The notes: a model not told the origin generated them from the sequence alone. Numbered from the stretch's first letter, positions 53,801 through 63,657 are shown. The stretch: DNA of 64,000 nucleotides from Holophagales bacterium (GCA_016699405.1 CP064972.1:2635501-2699500); one strand, 5' to 3'. Numbers and translations: made by a program.

Positions 53801-56488
53801 ATGAAGAGCCACGACATTCGCCAGAGCTTCCTCGACTACTTCGCCACGCGCGGGCATCGGCTGTATCCGAGCGCGCCCTTGGTGCCACATGGGGACGCCA
53901 CGCTGCTGTTCACCAACGCCGGGATGGTCCAGTTCAAGGACTTCTTCCTCGGGCGCGAGACCCCGCCGGCGCGCCGGGCGGTGTCGTCGCAGAAGTGCCT
54001 GCGCGTCTCGGGCAAGCACAACGACCTCGAAAACGTCGGGCCCAGCCCGCGGCACCACACCTTCTTCGAGATGCTCGGCAACTTCTCCTTCGGCGACTAC
54101 TTCAAGGCCGAGGCGATCGAGTTCGGCTGGGAGCTGGTGACCAAGGTCTGGGGGCTGCCCGCCGAGCACCTCTTCGCCTCGATCTACGAAGAAGACGACG
54201 AGGCCGGCGAGCTCTGGCGCAAGCTCTCGTCGCTGCCTGCCGGGCGGATCGTGCGCTGCGGCAAGGCCGACAACTTCTGGGCGATGGGCGAGACCGGCCC
54301 GTGCGGGCCGTGCAGCGAGATCTACGTCGACCGCAGCCCCGAGCGGCCCGAGGTCTCCTGGGAAGAGGGCACCGAGTCGGGCCGCTACCTCGAGATCTGG
54401 AACCTCGTCTTCATGCAGTACGAGCGCGACGCCGCCGGCGTCATGACGCCGCTGCCCAAGCCGTCGATCGACACCGGCGCCGGGCTCGAGCGCGTCGCGG
54501 CGGTGCTCAACCGCGTCCCGTCGAACTACGACACCGACCTCTTCCAGCCGATCCTCGGTGCCGCGGCGACGCTCTGCGGGCGGCGCTACGGCGAGAAGGC
54601 CGAGGCCGACGTCTCGCTGCGCGTCATCGCCGACCACCTGCGGGCACTCGCCTTCCTGCTCGCCGACGGCGTGATCCCGGGCAACGAGGGGCGGGGCTAC
54701 GTGCTGCGGCGCCTGCTGCGCCGGGCGGTGCGGCACGGGATGCGCCTCGGCTTCGAGGAGCCGTTCCTGCATCGCGTCCTGCCGGTCGTCGGCGAGGTGC
54801 TCGGCGCTGCCTACCCGGAGCTCGTGGCGACGCGCGGCGGCTCGGCCGAGACCATCCGAGCCGAGGAGGAGAAGTTCCTCGCCACCGTCGCCTCCGGTGC
54901 CCGGCAGGTGCAGGAGGCGATCGAAGGCGCAAAGGCGGCGGGGGTCCAGGTGCTCGGCGGCGAGGAGGTCTTCCGTCTCTACGACACCTTCGGCCTGCCG
55001 CTCGAGCTGATCCGCGAGATCGCCGAGGAGGAGCGCTTCCGCCTCGACGAGCCGGGCTTCGAGCAGGCGCTCGAGCGTCAGCGCGAGCGCTCGCGCCAGC
55101 ACCTCTCCGAGACGCAGAAGCGGCTCGGAGAGATCCGGGAGAAGATCAAGGAACGAGGGCAGAACTGGGAAGCCGTGGAGTTCACTGGCTATCTGGACCT
55201 TCGTGGAAGAGACGAAGGCCAAAGACGTCTGGGTGAGGAAGCGAAGGCGCTGCTTTCCTTGTCCGGCGACAAGCCGCGGGCGGTGAGCGAGCCGCTGGTT
55301 GCCGGTGAGACCGGCGTCGCGGTCTTCGCTCGGACTCCGTTCTACGCCGAGTCGGGCGGACAGGTCGGCGACCGCGGTCGCCTCGTCTGGCCGGGAGGCT
55401 CGGCGCGGGTGACCGACGTCCAGAAGCTCTCGTCCTACGACTACTACCACTTCCTGGTTGTCGAAGAAGGCACGCTCGGCAACAACCAGGTCGTCGACCT
55501 CGTCGTCGACCCGGCGCATCGGCTGCCGACGCAGCGCAATCACACCGCGACCCACCTCTTGCAGGCGGCGATGCGGAAGATCCTCGGGCCGGGCGTGCGG
55601 CAGGCCGGATCGCTGGTACACCCGGAGCATCTGCGCTTCGACTTCACGCATTCGCAGGCGCTGACGGACGACGAGCGGCGTGCGATCGAAGATCAGGTCA
55701 ACGCCTGGATCCTCGAGGCGCTGCCGGTGCGGATCACCTACGACCGGCCGATCGCCGAGGCGATCGAGGCGGGAGCGATGGCGCTCTTCGGCGAGAAGTA
55801 CGGCGAGAAAGTGCGCACGGTCGAAGTGCCCGGGGTGAGCCTCGAGCTCTGCGGTGGCTGCCACGTCGGCAACACCGGCGAGATCGGGCCGTTCGTCCTG
55901 CTTTCGGAGAAGGCGGTCGCCTCGGGGGTCCGGCGCATCGAGGCCCGCACCGGCGAAGGGGCGCTCGCTCACGCCCGGCGGCAGGCCGAGGTGCTCGGAC
56001 GGATCGAGAGCGCCCTCGGCGTGCCGGCGGCACGGGCCGAGGAGGAGCTCGCGACGCTCCGCCAGAAGCTCCGCGACCTGGAGCGCGAGGTCGGCCGCTT
56101 GCGGGTCCAGATGGTCTCGGGTGGTGCCGCGGGTGCGGCCGACGAGGTCGAAGTGGACGGGATCAAGGTCCTCGCCCGGGAGGTGCCGCCGGCCTCGGCC
56201 GGCGAGCTGCGGACGATGGCCGACGCGCTCCGCGGCAAGCTCGGCTCGGGCGTCGTCGTGCTCGGTGCCCGGGGCGAGGGGAAGGTGACGCTGCTCGCCG
56301 CGGTGACCGCCGACCTCGCCGGCCGGCTCCACGCCGGACGCCTGGTCCAGGTGCTGGCCCCGCTGGTCGGCGGGAGCGGTGGCGGACGGCCAGACTTCGC
56401 CCAGGCCGGTGGCAAGGCGGTCGACGCCCTGCCGCAGGCGCTCGCCGCGGCGGCCGGCGCGGTGCGCGACCAGCTGGCGGCGGGTTGA
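53801..56488 (+). CDS. alaS: Alanine-tRNA ligase
   Basis: The 895-residue class II aminoacyl-tRNA synthetase has the catalytic core (TNAGMVQFKDFFLG, FFEMLGNFSFGDYF), tRNA-recognition helices, the editing domain (AESGGQVGD, HTATHLLQAA, CGGCHVGNTG) and the C-terminal oligomerisation region ending GGSGGGRPDFAQAGGK. All motifs are intact. A ~120-bp stretch at 55141-55260 has clearly lower GC (about 56% by hand count) and rare codons such as AGA and CGA, unlike the rest. It stands alone after the ggt gene. Confidence 0.97.
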   Translation: MKSHDIRQSFLDYFATRGHRLYPSAPLVPHGDATLLFTNAGMVQFKDFFLGRETPPARRAVSSQKCLRVSGKHNDLENVGPSPRHHTFFEMLGNFSFGDYFKAEAIEFGWELVTKVWGLPAEHLFASIYEEDDEAGELWRKLSSLPAGRIVRCGKADNFWAMGETGPCGPCSEIYVDRSPERPEVSWEEGTESGRYLEIWNLVFMQYERDAAGVMTPLPKPSIDTGAGLERVAAVLNRVPSNYDTDLFQPILGAAATLCGRRYGEKAEADVSLRVIADHLRALAFLLADGVIPGNEGRGYVLRRLLRRAVRHGMRLGFEEPFLHRVLPVVGEVLGAAYPELVATRGGSAETIRAEEEKFLATVASGARQVQEAIEGAKAAGVQVLGGEEVFRLYDTFGLPLELIREIAEEERFRLDEPGFEQALERQRERSRQHLSETQKRLGEIREKIKERGQNWEAVEFTGYLDLRGRDEGQRRLGEEAKALLSLSGDKPRAVSEPLVAGETGVAVFARTPFYAESGGQVGDRGRLVWPGGSARVTDVQKLSSYDYYHFLVVEEGTLGNNQVVDLVVDPAHRLPTQRNHTATHLLQAAMRKILGPGVRQAGSLVHPEHLRFDFTHSQALTDDERRAIEDQVNAWILEALPVRITYDRPIAEAIEAGAMALFGEKYGEKVRTVEVPGVSLELCGGCHVGNTGEIGPFVLLSEKAVASGVRRIEARTGEGALAHARRQAEVLGRIESALGVPAARAEEELATLRQKLRDLEREVGRLRVQMVSGGAAGAADEVEVDGIKVLAREVPPASAGELRTMADALRGKLGSGVVVLGARGEGKVTLLAAVTADLAGRLHAGRLVQVLAPLVGGSGGGRPDFAQAGGKAVDALPQALAAAAGAVRDQLAAG

Positions 56489-56556
56489 GACGCTGCCGGC
56501 CCGGCCCTCCGCCTGCTAGACTGATTCGGACCGCGTGTGAGCCGAAACGGCGCCCG

Positions 56557-57207
56557 ATGAAGGCCACCCTCGCCGTACCCGCCGCCCTTGCCGTCTGCCT
56601 GGCCCTCCCGGCTCGGGCAGAGGTGAAGATCGAGGTGCGCGAAGACGGGCGGAAGGTGATCGTCAACGAATCGTCCGAACAGCGCTCGCGCCGGCTGACC
56701 GGCCCGCTCGTGCGCTCGATCGACTCGGAGCTGCTCGGCATCATCGAAGCGCACGCCTTCGACCGCGACCTCGATCCGCGGCTGGTCCAGGCGGTCATCC
56801 AGGCCGAGTCGGGGTACAACGTCCGCGCCCTGTCGAACAAGGGCGCCATGGGGCTCATGCAGCTCATGCCCGGCACGGCGAGCGAGCTTGCGGTCGCGGA
56901 CCCTTACGACCCGTCGGAGAACGTGCGCGGCGGCACCGAGTACCTCCGGCGCATGCTCGACCGGTTCGACGGCCAGCTCGACCTGGCGCTCGCCGCCTAC
57001 AACGCCGGCCCCGAAGCGGTCGGTCGCCATGCGGGCGTCCCGCCCTACCCGGAGACGCAGGTCTACGTCGACCGCGTCCTGGCGCTCTATCGCGGCGAGG
57101 GGATGATCAACCCGACGACCTCCGAGCGGGTGGGCCGGCCAGTCCGGCTGACCCGGGATGCCAACAACCGCATCCGGATCGTGACGATCGGCAACGGCTC
57201 CCGTTGA
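56557..57207 (+). CDS. Lytic transglycosylase (SLT family)
   Basis: The 216-residue periplasmic enzyme cleaves peptidoglycan to 1,6-anhydro products. A signal peptide (about 1-20, ending ARA) is followed by a short basic region and the SLT domain: catalytic Glu84 in IQAESGYN, NKGAMGLMQLMPGTA and AAYNAGPEAVGRH. TAGACT (56517-56522) may be its -10 box. pgsA follows after 4 bp. Confidence 0.92.
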   Translation: MKATLAVPAALAVCLALPARAEVKIEVREDGRKVIVNESSEQRSRRLTGPLVRSIDSELLGIIEAHAFDRDLDPRLVQAVIQAESGYNVRALSNKGAMGLMQLMPGTASELAVADPYDPSENVRGGTEYLRRMLDRFDGQLDLALAAYNAGPEAVGRHAGVPPYPETQVYVDRVLALYRGEGMINPTTSERVGRPVRLTRDANNRIRIVTIGNGSR

Positions 57208-57211
57208 GCGC

Positions 57212-57838
57212 ATGACGTCCCCTTCTCTCCCCGCGGGCAGACCGGTGAGCCTGATCCGCTCGCTCAACGTCCCGAACCTGCTGACGATCTTCCGCATCCT
57301 CCTCGTTCCGCTGCTCGTCGTCGTCCTGCTCACCAAGTTCGACGGGCGCGAGTTCGTCGGCCTGGGTCTTTTCCTCTTCGCCGCGCTGACCGACTTTCTC
57401 GACGGCTTTCTCGCCCGCCGCAACCGGCAAGTGACCCGGCTCGGCCAGTTGCTCGACCCGGCGGCCGACAAGATCCTGGTGGCGGCGGCGTTCATCTCCC
57501 TCGTCGAGCTCGACGCCCGGGTCACGCCCGCCTGGATGGTCGTGGTCATCCTGTCGCGCGAGTTCGCGGTGTCGGCGCTGCGCAGCGTCGCCGCGGCGGG
57601 CTCGCGGGTGATCTCGGCGGGCTGGTCGGGGAAGGTGAAGACGGGGACGCAGATCGTCGCCATCTCGCTGCTCATCATCTACAACCAGCTCGGTGAGTTC
57701 TCCCACCTGGCGCCGATCTCGCTCTGGGTGGCCGTGATCGCGACGGTGCTCTCGGGCATCGACTACTTCGTCCGTCACGGCCGGGCGGTGCTGCTCGAAG
57801 AGAGCACGGCCGGCCCGGGCGCGAAGCCCGCTCCGTGA
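57212..57838 (+). CDS. pgsA: CDP-diacylglycerol-glycerol-3-phosphate 3-phosphatidyltransferase
   Basis: The 208-residue membrane enzyme makes phosphatidylglycerol phosphate. It has four to five hydrophobic segments and the CDP-alcohol phosphotransferase motif in ALTDFLDGFLARR and GQLLDPAADK (D-x2-DG-x2-AR-x8-G-x3-D-x3-D). VPNLLTIFRILLVPLL is the family N-terminus. It overlaps the MMPL gene by four bases (GTGA). Confidence 0.94.
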   Translation: MTSPSLPAGRPVSLIRSLNVPNLLTIFRILLVPLLVVVLLTKFDGREFVGLGLFLFAALTDFLDGFLARRNRQVTRLGQLLDPAADKILVAAAFISLVELDARVTPAWMVVVILSREFAVSALRSVAAAGSRVISAGWSGKVKTGTQIVAISLLIIYNQLGEFSHLAPISLWVAVIATVLSGIDYFVRHGRAVLLEESTAGPGAKPAP

Positions 57839-60399
57839 TCCCGCGCGGGCTGCTCGAGCGCTTGCTCCTCTTCGCCGGCCGACGGCACGTCGCCGTCGGC
57901 GTGGTGGTCTTCGCGCTGGTCGTCGTCGCCCTGCTGCTCACCGCGCGCCTGCGGCTCGACGCCGACGTGCTCAACCTGCTGCCCAAGCACAATCCGCAGG
58001 TCCAGGCCTACCGCGACACGCTCGAGCAGTTCGGCAGCATCGACTACTTCGTCGTCGGCATCCGCATCCCCGAAGGCGCGCCATTCGACCCCTACGCGGC
58101 CTACTCCGACGAGCTGGTGGCGCGGATGGAGCAGAGCGGCCTCTTCGTCACCATCGAGCACCGGCTCGGCGAACCGGAGGACCTGCTGCGCCAGGTCTTT
58201 CCCAATGCGCTCCTCTTCCTGCCGCCGGAAGGGCGCGCGGCGGTCGCCTCCCGGCTCACCGACGAGGCGATCGTCGAGCGGGTGAGCGAGATCAAGCGGT
58301 TGCTGCAGACGCCGCAGGCGATCGCGATGCGCGAGCTGCTGCGGCTCGACCCGCTCGGCCTCTCGCCGGTCTTCCTCGAGCGCGTCGGCGGGATGCGCGG
58401 GCCGCTGGCGCTCGACTGGACGAGCGGGCGCTACCTGTCGCGCGATCACCGGCTGCTGCTGATCCTCGCCAAGCCCGCCCGGCCGCCGCAGGACCTGGCG
58501 TTCGACGCCAAGCTGGTGGCCGAGATGGAACGCGAGAGCGCCGCGGCCGCCGAGTCGTGGAACGAGCTCGCGGCCGGCGTCGAGCTGCCGCGCCCCGAGG
58601 CGTTCTTCGGCGGGCGCTACCTGATCGGTCTCGACGACGAACGGGCGATCCGCGACGACGTGGTGCTCAACCTCACGAGCTCGCTCGGCGGCCTGCTGCT
58701 GCTCTTCTACCTCGCCTACCGGCGCCGCTCGCTGCTGGTGCTCGCCACGCTCCCGCTCGTCTGCGGCGTGGTCTTCACCTTCGGCTTCGCATCGGTCGCC
58801 GTCGGCACGCTCTCGGCGACCACCGCGGGCGTCGCGGCACTGCTCTTCGGTCTGGGGGACGACTTCGTCATCGTGCTCTACGGCCGCTACGTCCAGACGC
58901 GCCGCGCCGGCCTCGACTTCGACGCGTCGATGCGCGACCTCGGCGGCGCCACCGCGCGCGGTGTCATCCTCGGCGCGGCGACGACGGCCGCCTGCTTCTT
59001 CGCCTTCCTCATCACCGACTTCACCGGGCTCTGGCAGATGGGGCTGATGATCGGCGCCGGCATCCTCTTCTGCCTGGCGGCGGTGCTCTTCCTGGTGCCG
59101 GCGATGCTCGCCTGGACCGAAGCGCACCATCGCAAGCGCGATCGCGAGCCGCGCTTGCAGGTCTTCGGCTTCGGTGCCGAGTACCTCGTCCGCGCGGCGC
59201 GGCGGCGGCCGGTGTGGGTCCTCGCGGCGACCGCGGTGCTGACGCTCGCCGCGGCCGCCATGGCGCCACGGCTGCAGTTCGAGGACAACGTCGAGAAGCT
59301 GCGGCCGCCCGGCAATCGCGGGGTGGTCGCCCAGCAGGAGATCAACACCCACTTCGGCTCGGGCTTCGACCACATGTCGCTGGTGGTCTCGGCGCCGACG
59401 CTCGACGAGACGCTGACGCTCGCCGAGCGCGCCGCGGCCGGAGCGCGCCTCGCGGTGCAGCGCGGCGAGCTCGGCGGGCTCGACGCCGTCACCTCGGTGC
59501 TGCCGCCGCCGACGGCCCAGGCGCAGGCTCTCGCCTGGCTCGCCGAGGCGCGGAGCTCCGAGCTCGACCCGCAGCGGGTGCGGCACACCTTCGCCACGGC
59601 CCTCGCCGCCGAAGGGTTGCGGGCCGAACCGTTCGCCGAAGGGCTCGATCTCTTCGAGCGGGCCGTCGCCCCGCCGGGACCGATCACCCGCGACACCGTG
59701 CTCGCGATTCCGCAGGGGCGGACGCTGCTCGACCGCTACCTCAAGCGGTTCGACGGCGGCTGGCGAAGCGTCGTCAAGCTCTATCCGGTGCCGGGGCGGC
59801 CGAAGCGCGAAGTGCCGCAGGCGGCGGTCGATCTCGCCACCTCGCTCGGCCCCGGGGCGACGCTCACCGGGATCAACGTCGTCAGCCGCTCGCTGCGCGG
59901 CGAGGTCTGGCGCGACGCCTCGATCTCGGCGGCGATCGGCATGCTCCTGGTGCTCGGCCTGCTCGCCGCCGACTTCCGCCGCTTGAGCGATGCGCTTCTC
60001 GCGCTGCTCCCCTTGGGTCTCGGTTTGGTGTGGATGGTCGGCGCGATGGTGACGCTCGGCTTCTCGCTCAACCTGATGAACGTCTTCGTGGTGACGATGA
60101 TCATCGGTGTCGGGGTCGACTACGGCATCCACGTCGTCCACCGCTATCGCGAGGACGTCGAGGCTGGGCACGACGGTGGCGCCGGGCTCGAGGAGACGGC
60201 GCGCGCCGTGCTGCTCGCGGCGCTCACCACGGTGGTGGGCTTCGGCTCGATCGCCACCTCGCACTACCCGGGGCTGGTGTCGATGGGTGTCGTGGCGACG
60301 CTCGGCACCCTGGCGACTGCGCTGGCCTCGATCGGCGTGTTGCCGGCCTACCTCCAGTTGCGCGCCGAGCGGCAGAAGCGGCGCGGCGCCGGCGACTGA
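57835..60399 (+). CDS. MMPL/RND-superfamily exporter (HpnN-like)
   Basis: The 854-residue inner-membrane protein has the two-fold RND layout: one N-terminal membrane helix, a large periplasmic loop (about 40-270), five membrane helices, a second helix plus loop (about 455-700), and five final helices. The early motif LDADVLNLLPKHNP and the second-half TMIIGVGVDYGIHVVHRYRE with FGSIATSHYPGL are typical of MMPL lipid transporters such as HpnN. Substrate is probably a lipid or hopanoid, inferred from family and the coupled pgsA gene. Confidence 0.88.
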   Translation: MIPRGLLERLLLFAGRRHVAVGVVVFALVVVALLLTARLRLDADVLNLLPKHNPQVQAYRDTLEQFGSIDYFVVGIRIPEGAPFDPYAAYSDELVARMEQSGLFVTIEHRLGEPEDLLRQVFPNALLFLPPEGRAAVASRLTDEAIVERVSEIKRLLQTPQAIAMRELLRLDPLGLSPVFLERVGGMRGPLALDWTSGRYLSRDHRLLLILAKPARPPQDLAFDAKLVAEMERESAAAAESWNELAAGVELPRPEAFFGGRYLIGLDDERAIRDDVVLNLTSSLGGLLLLFYLAYRRRSLLVLATLPLVCGVVFTFGFASVAVGTLSATTAGVAALLFGLGDDFVIVLYGRYVQTRRAGLDFDASMRDLGGATARGVILGAATTAACFFAFLITDFTGLWQMGLMIGAGILFCLAAVLFLVPAMLAWTEAHHRKRDREPRLQVFGFGAEYLVRAARRRPVWVLAATAVLTLAAAAMAPRLQFEDNVEKLRPPGNRGVVAQQEINTHFGSGFDHMSLVVSAPTLDETLTLAERAAAGARLAVQRGELGGLDAVTSVLPPPTAQAQALAWLAEARSSELDPQRVRHTFATALAAEGLRAEPFAEGLDLFERAVAPPGPITRDTVLAIPQGRTLLDRYLKRFDGGWRSVVKLYPVPGRPKREVPQAAVDLATSLGPGATLTGINVVSRSLRGEVWRDASISAAIGMLLVLGLLAADFRRLSDALLALLPLGLGLVWMVGAMVTLGFSLNLMNVFVVTMIIGVGVDYGIHVVHRYREDVEAGHDGGAGLEETARAVLLAALTTVVGFGSIATSHYPGLVSMGVVATLGTLATALASIGVLPAYLQLRAERQKRRGAGD

Positions 60400-60517
60400 G
60401 AATCCGCGACCGCACCGTGGCGCCGTCGCCCGGCGCCGGGTCGCTCGCACGAAGACCAACGGCGTCGTGGACGCCCCGGCACGGCCGGAGGCGGACCGGA
60501 CGCGACAGGGAGAGACG

Positions 60518-61372
60518 ATGATCCAGCTTGCACCCCCGTCCCCGCACGGCCGCGAGGTCGTTGCCGACCCGACGCCGATGGGCCTGCTCGGCCTGGCGAT
60601 CGGTTGCGCGGCCCTGGTGCCGATCGCCTTCGGCCGCGGCCTCACCCCGGCGGGGCTCGAGACCGCGGCGATGTTCTGCCTGCTCTTCGGCGCCGGCTGC
60701 CAGTTCTTCGCCGGGCTGCTCAACCTGGTGAACCGCAACCTCTACGGCGGCACGCTCTTCCTGACCTTCGCCTTCAACTGGATCTACAACTGGTGGGGCT
60801 TGCACTCGCTCGCCCAGGGGAAGGTCGCCGACGGGACGATCGTCTTCGCCACCGAGGTGACGTTCCTGGTGATCTTCGTCCTGATCACCTGGGGGTTCGG
60901 TCACTTCAGCTCGCTGCTCTTCCTGTTCCTGCTCGACATCGACCTGCTCTACCTGTTCAAGGTGGCGGGACACCTGCTCGAGACGCAAGCCTTCGCCTTG
61001 CCGATCGCCCTGCTGACGGTCGGGCTGGTGGCGATCTCGCTGTGGATCGCCTTCGCGCTGCTGCTCAACCCGGTCACCGGCCGCCGCGTCTTCGCCATGG
61101 GCGGGCCGCTCTTCGCCAGCCGGGCGGTGCCGCTGCTCGACCTCGCGCCGCGTCGCGCGGTGCTCGGCCAGCTCTACGCGCGCTGGCAGAGCGGCGGCGA
61201 GGAGAGCATGGCGGTCGACGCGTTCGTCGCCTCGCTCGCGGCCTTTCCCGAGCGACGGATCGCCGCCGAGATCTCCTACCTCGCCGCGCAGGGGTTGATC
61301 GAGCGATCCCAGGGCGGGGTGCGAATCGCCGCGCCGGGCATCGAGCGCTGGGAAGAGCTGCTCGCCGGCTGA
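60518..61372 (+). CDS. GPR1/FUN34/YaaH (SatP-like) membrane protein with winged-helix-like C-terminal extension
   Basis: The 284-residue protein has six predicted membrane segments in residues 18-195. PTPMGLLGLAIGCAALVPI resembles the NPAPLGL-type start of acetate/succinate transporters, and CQFFAGLLNLVNRNLYGGTLF matches their second signature. Unlike SatP (188 aa) it carries about 75 extra cytoplasmic residues (LDLAPRRAVLGQLYARW, AEISYLAAQGLIERSQGGVRI) that resemble a winged-helix unit. Transport of acetate or another short acid is inferred. AGGGAGAG lies 5 nt before the ATG. Confidence 0.75.
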   Translation: MIQLAPPSPHGREVVADPTPMGLLGLAIGCAALVPIAFGRGLTPAGLETAAMFCLLFGAGCQFFAGLLNLVNRNLYGGTLFLTFAFNWIYNWWGLHSLAQGKVADGTIVFATEVTFLVIFVLITWGFGHFSSLLFLFLLDIDLLYLFKVAGHLLETQAFALPIALLTVGLVAISLWIAFALLLNPVTGRRVFAMGGPLFASRAVPLLDLAPRRAVLGQLYARWQSGGEESMAVDAFVASLAAFPERRIAAEISYLAAQGLIERSQGGVRIAAPGIERWEELLAG

Positions 61373-61407
61373 GTCTCTCCGCTGGTGCGGTCGCGGTGGG
61401 CTGGCCC

Positions 61408-62076
61408 TCAGCGCCGCGCCCGGCGAGGGCGCAGCAGCAGGAGCAGCGGTGCGCCGGCGAGGAAGCCCCCGAGGTGGGCCCACCAGGCGATGCCTCCGGC
61501 ATCCGGCCGGGCAAGCAGCGCCGAGACGAGCTGCAGCAGCGCCCAGAACGGCAGGTAGAGCCAGGCCGGCGTGCGCGACCACCAGGCGAAGAAGCCGAGC
61601 ATGCTGACGCCCGAGATGCGGGCCCGCGGGTAGAGCACCAGGTAGGCCGCGAGCAGCCCGGCGATCGCTCCGCTCGCGCCGACCATCGGCAGCCCCGACC
61701 GCGGGCTCATCGCCAGGTGCGCGGCCGCTGCGGCGAGACCGGAGAGAAAGTAGAGCGCGAGATGGCGACGCGCCCCGAGCGCGCCCTCGACCGGGCCGCC
61801 GAACACCCAGAGAAAGAGCAGGTTGCCGCCGAGGTGCAGCCAGCCGGCGTGAAGGAACATCGAGACCGCCGTCGCGGCGAGCAGCCGGAACGGTCCGACG
61901 CCGAGCGGATCGGGGCCGAGGACACGCGCGGGGACGAGGGCGTGCTCGGCGAGCAGCGCGGGCAGGCGGGCGCCGAGGCGGAGCTCGACGGCGAAGGCGG
62001 CGAGGCAGAGCAGGACGAGGGCCGCCGTGGCGGCGGGGAAGCGGCGCGTCCGCGCCTCGCTGCGCAGCGGCAGCAT
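61408..62076 (-). CDS. Rhomboid-family intramembrane serine protease
   Basis: The 222-residue protein has six membrane segments. The catalytic dyad is Ser135 in MVGASGAIAG and His201 in WAHLGGFLAG; HAGWLHLGGN is the conserved second-helix motif with the oxyanion residues, and ARRHLALYFLSG follows. It cleaves membrane proteins inside the bilayer; substrates unknown. It is downstream of pyk by 23 bp on the minus strand. Confidence 0.92.
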   Translation of the reverse strand: MLPLRSEARTRRFPAATAALVLLCLAAFAVELRLGARLPALLAEHALVPARVLGPDPLGVGPFRLLAATAVSMFLHAGWLHLGGNLLFLWVFGGPVEGALGARRHLALYFLSGLAAAAAHLAMSPRSGLPMVGASGAIAGLLAAYLVLYPRARISGVSMLGFFAWWSRTPAWLYLPFWALLQLVSALLARPDAGGIAWWAHLGGFLAGAPLLLLLRPRRARR

Positions 62077-62099
62077 CGTCGCTCGGGACGGCTCGTCGT

Positions 62100-63641
62100 T
62101 CAGCCGGTGCGGCCGGCGTCGCGCCGGGTCGGGCGGCGAACGGGCCGGGGGCGAACGACGTGGATGCGCACCATGTTGGTCAGCGGGCGGTCGCGCATCG
62201 GGGCTCCCATGAGGAGCACCAACGCCTCGCCCGGCGCCACCAGGCGGCGGCGCAGCAGGTCACTCTCGATCTGGGCGATCAGCTCTTCGGTGCGCGCCGC
62301 GAGCCCCGCCGAAGGCGGCTCGACCTGGAGCGGCCGGACCCCCCAAAGCAACTGCATGCGCCGCGCCACGCGGGAGTCGGTGGAGTAGACGATCGCCGGG
62401 CTGGTCGGGCGATAGCGCGCCACTCGCCGCGCGGTGAAACCGCCCTGGCTGAAGGCGACGATCCGGCTGCCCGGCAGGCGGCGTGCCGCATGCACCGCCG
62501 CGGCGGCGACGACGTCGGCCACCGCGAGGGCGCTTGCCTGGGCGCCGCGCTCCGGTCCGGAGGTCGGCACGTCGAGGTGCCTCTCGCCGGAGGCGGCGGA
62601 GTCCTCTGCGGCGGCCGCCTGGCGATAGGCCTCGGCGCGCCCGATGATCCGCGCCATCGTGCGGACCGCCTCGACCGGAAAGCGCCCGGCGGCGGTCTCC
62701 CCCGAGAGCATCAGGGCGTCGGCGCCGTCAAAGACGGCGTTAGCCACGTCCGAGGCCTCGGCGCGGGTCGGACGGGGTCGTTCCATCATCGACTCGAGCA
62801 TCTGCGTGGCGACGATCACCGGCTTGCCGGCGCGGCGTCCGGCGGCGACGATCTCCTTCTGCAGCACCGGCACGCGAGCGAGCTCCACCTCGACCCCGAG
62901 ATCGCCGCGGGCGACCATCACCGCGTCGGCGGCCTCGACGAGCTCGGCGATGCGGTCGTGCCGGTCGGAGCGGGAGACCGCGGCGGCGCGCTCGAGCTTG
63001 GCGATCAGCGGGATCTCGTCGCCGAGCTCGCGCAGCGCCTGCCGCAGGGCATGCAGATCGCTCGCCGCGGCGACGTAGCTCGCCGCGATGAAGTCGGCGC
63101 GCTCTTCGACCGCCATCGCCAGGTCGGCGCGGTCCTTGGGGGAGATCGAGAAGGGGATCGAGGTGTCCGGCAGGTTGATCCCCTTGCGCGTCGAGACGGC
63201 CCCGCCGAAGAGCACGCGCGCGTGGACCATGCGCCCGCGCTTGGATTCGACCTCGAGCTCGACGAGCCCGTTGTCGATCAGCACCCGCTCGCCGCGGCGC
63301 AGGTGGCGGAGGAACTCCGGATCGTCGATCGGCAGCTCGACCCCGGCGCTCGCCGGACCGAGGGCGACGCGCTCGCCGCGCCGCAGCATCCGCGGCCCGC
63401 CGGCGAGCTCGGCGAGGCGGAAGCGCGGTCCCATCAGGTCGAGGAGGATCGGCACCTCCTTGCCGATCGCCCCGGCGGCCTCCCGGACGGCGGCGATCGT
63501 CCGGCGGTGGATCTCCGGCGCCCCGTGGGAGAGGTTGAGCCGCACCACGTCGACGCCGGCGCGCAGCAGCGCCCGGAGGATCCGCGGCTCGGCACTGGCC
63601 GGGCCGACGGTGGCGACGATCTTGGCGCGACGTTCGCTCAC
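62100..63641 (-). CDS. pyk: Pyruvate kinase
   Basis: The 513-residue glycolytic enzyme makes pyruvate and ATP from PEP and ADP. The N-terminal barrel has KIVATVGPAS, VRLNLSHGAPE, a DLMGPRFRL segment (family DLQGPKIR), ADFIAASYVAAASDL and MVARGDLGVEV; QMLESMMERPRPTRAEASDVANA is the K/Mg-site region. A C-terminal allosteric domain is present. The GTG start lies only 10 nt after a TATACT box. Confidence 0.95.
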   Translation of the reverse strand: MSERRAKIVATVGPASAEPRILRALLRAGVDVVRLNLSHGAPEIHRRTIAAVREAAGAIGKEVPILLDLMGPRFRLAELAGGPRMLRRGERVALGPASAGVELPIDDPEFLRHLRRGERVLIDNGLVELEVESKRGRMVHARVLFGGAVSTRKGINLPDTSIPFSISPKDRADLAMAVEERADFIAASYVAAASDLHALRQALRELGDEIPLIAKLERAAAVSRSDRHDRIAELVEAADAVMVARGDLGVEVELARVPVLQKEIVAAGRRAGKPVIVATQMLESMMERPRPTRAEASDVANAVFDGADALMLSGETAAGRFPVEAVRTMARIIGRAEAYRQAAAAEDSAASGERHLDVPTSGPERGAQASALAVADVVAAAAVHAARRLPGSRIVAFSQGGFTARRVARYRPTSPAIVYSTDSRVARRMQLLWGVRPLQVEPPSAGLAARTEELIAQIESDLLRRRLVAPGEALVLLMGAPMRDRPLTNMVRIHVVRPRPVRRPTRRDAGRTG

Positions 63642-63651
63642 AGGGGGCGGA

Positions 63652-63657
63652 AGTATA
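63652..63657 (-). promoter_or_regulatory. -10 box TATACT before pyk
   Basis: TATACT on the minus strand (63657-63652) is 10 nt from the GTG start at 63641, so at most a few leader bases precede translation. The divergent ffh gene has TATCCT at 63672-63677 in the same 74-bp spacer. Confidence 0.45.
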
